Source of the DNA: Margaritispora aquatica
Taxonomy: Eukaryota > Ascomycota > Leotiomycetes > Helotiales > Discinellaceae
Assembly (NCBI GenBank): GCA_007644065.1
Contig: VJWN01000017.1
Span: 372,001-436,000 of the forward strand
Direction: 5' to 3'
Length of the DNA: 64,000 nt
Both the position numbers and the translations under genes were made by a program. The notes below the pieces were generated by a model. It worked only from the letters and a program-made list of their open reading frames with translations. It was not told where the DNA came from and ran no database searches. Within the stretch, counting starts at the first letter, position 1; every line of letters begins with the position of its first letter. Of this stretch, positions 63,584 to 64,000 are shown in pieces.

Positions 63584-64000
63584 CTACTGCTCTGAATGGT
63601 TCCAGTTATCGCTTTTCTCCCAGTAATCAGCAAGGTCCTGACGACCCAACCAATTCATCAGGTCCCAAATCCGGAACCCTCCATCCGCGAGCACAGGTCC
63701 CAGTCTCCGTTCATTCTCGTCATCCAGAGCCTTCAACTCATCTTTCTCTGGGAGATCCTCGAGTTCGTCGAACCACTCCCGCTGCCACGTTGTCTGCAGT
63801 AAGTTAAAGAACGACTCCGGGTCGCCATTCTCGGCAAAGTCAAACATGGTAACGAGAGTGTCGACCCAATTACATACTTGAATACCAGTGATGGTGCCCT
63901 TGTGTTGGCGCATCTCAATCGTTTGTCTGCGCAGAGGTAGATTGCCGAACCTTACAAGGCTAGAGCAATTGCAGTATCCGTTGGCCTTGTCGCATTTGTT
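63584..64000 (-). CDS. partial hypothetical protein, runs off the window
   Basis: The minus-strand frame is open from the window edge to a stop at 63584. The visible C-terminus includes MRQHKGTITGIQVCNWVDTL, TMFDFAENGDPESFFNLLQ, WQREWFDELEDLPEKDELKA and a final WDLMNWLGRQDLADYWEKSD. It is acidic, Trp-rich and helical. No family is recognised. A GTAAGG at about 63952-63957 could be a donor, so the true exon structure at the 5' side is unknown. Confidence 0.5.
   Translation of the reverse strand, partial: NKCDKANGYCNCSSLVRFGNLPLRRQTIEMRQHKGTITGIQVCNWVDTLVTMFDFAENGDPESFFNLLQTTWQREWFDELEDLPEKDELKALDDENERRLGPVLADGGFRIWDLMNWLGRQDLADYWEKSDNWNHSEQ

Overview
The window is nuclear DNA of a filamentous ascomycete (Pezizomycotina). 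The evidence is short introns (44-129 bp, mostly under 60) with GTRNGT-type donors, CTRAY branch points and CAG/TAG acceptors, plus a characteristic gene set: ceramide glucosyltransferase, a CarO/LR-type microbial rhodopsin, a HET heterokaryon-incompatibility gene, a SesA-like N-terminal domain and a questin-oxidase-like protein. A Leotiomycetes-like species is my guess; the sequence alone does not settle it. There is no rRNA, CRISPR or confident tRNA.

Layout. 0.7-2.3 kb: TetX-like FAD monooxygenase (-). 3.6-7.1 kb: large SesA-like protein (-), with a 245-bp TA-flanked inverted-repeat element (MITE) about 185 bp upstream of its start. 8.6-9.6 kb: three-exon proton-pump-type rhodopsin (-). 9.6-14.0 kb: no supported gene. 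14.0-15.3 kb: CASTOR-like ACT protein (-). 15.3-20.0 kb: no supported gene. 20.0-21.7 kb: ceramide glucosyltransferase (-). 23.6-25.4 kb: tRNA-splicing endonuclease subunit Sen2 (+). 26.4 kb: small ORF (+). 28.9-31.5 kb: glycine-rich membrane protein with a cytochrome-b561-like C-terminus (+). 32.6-34.2 kb: proline-rich disordered protein (+). 35.0-37.0 kb: five-exon GH47 alpha-1,2-mannosidase (-). 38.2-40.4 kb: broken HET gene with RIP-compatible stops (+). 42.4-45.0 kb: tryptophan-repeat/RG-rich protein ending in a Copia-type retropepsin-like barrel (+). 47.1-48.8 kb: five-exon unknown protein (+). 49.8-53.4 kb: divergent pair of an FAD monooxygenase (-) and a questin-oxidase-like protein (+). 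53.7-55.7 kb: PhoD-like phosphatase (+). 56.3 kb: small membrane protein (-). 58.4 kb: unknown (+). 59.6-60.4 kb: multi-exon Cys-rich protein with a PAN/apple-like end (-). 62.1 kb: two-exon microprotein (+). 63.6 kb to the edge: partial unknown gene (-).

The housekeeping genes (Sen2, GCS, GH47, CASTOR-like, PhoD) are unrelated and do not form a cluster. The most coherent functional unit is the divergent FAD monooxygenase / questin-oxidase-like pair, which could act together on an aromatic or polyketide substrate. The least explained objects are the W-repeat/retropepsin-like fusion, the b561-like protein with its repeated glycine-rich ectodomain, and the SesA-like protein without an NTPase. 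Exon boundaries were deduced by hand from splice signals and frame continuity. No database search was possible.
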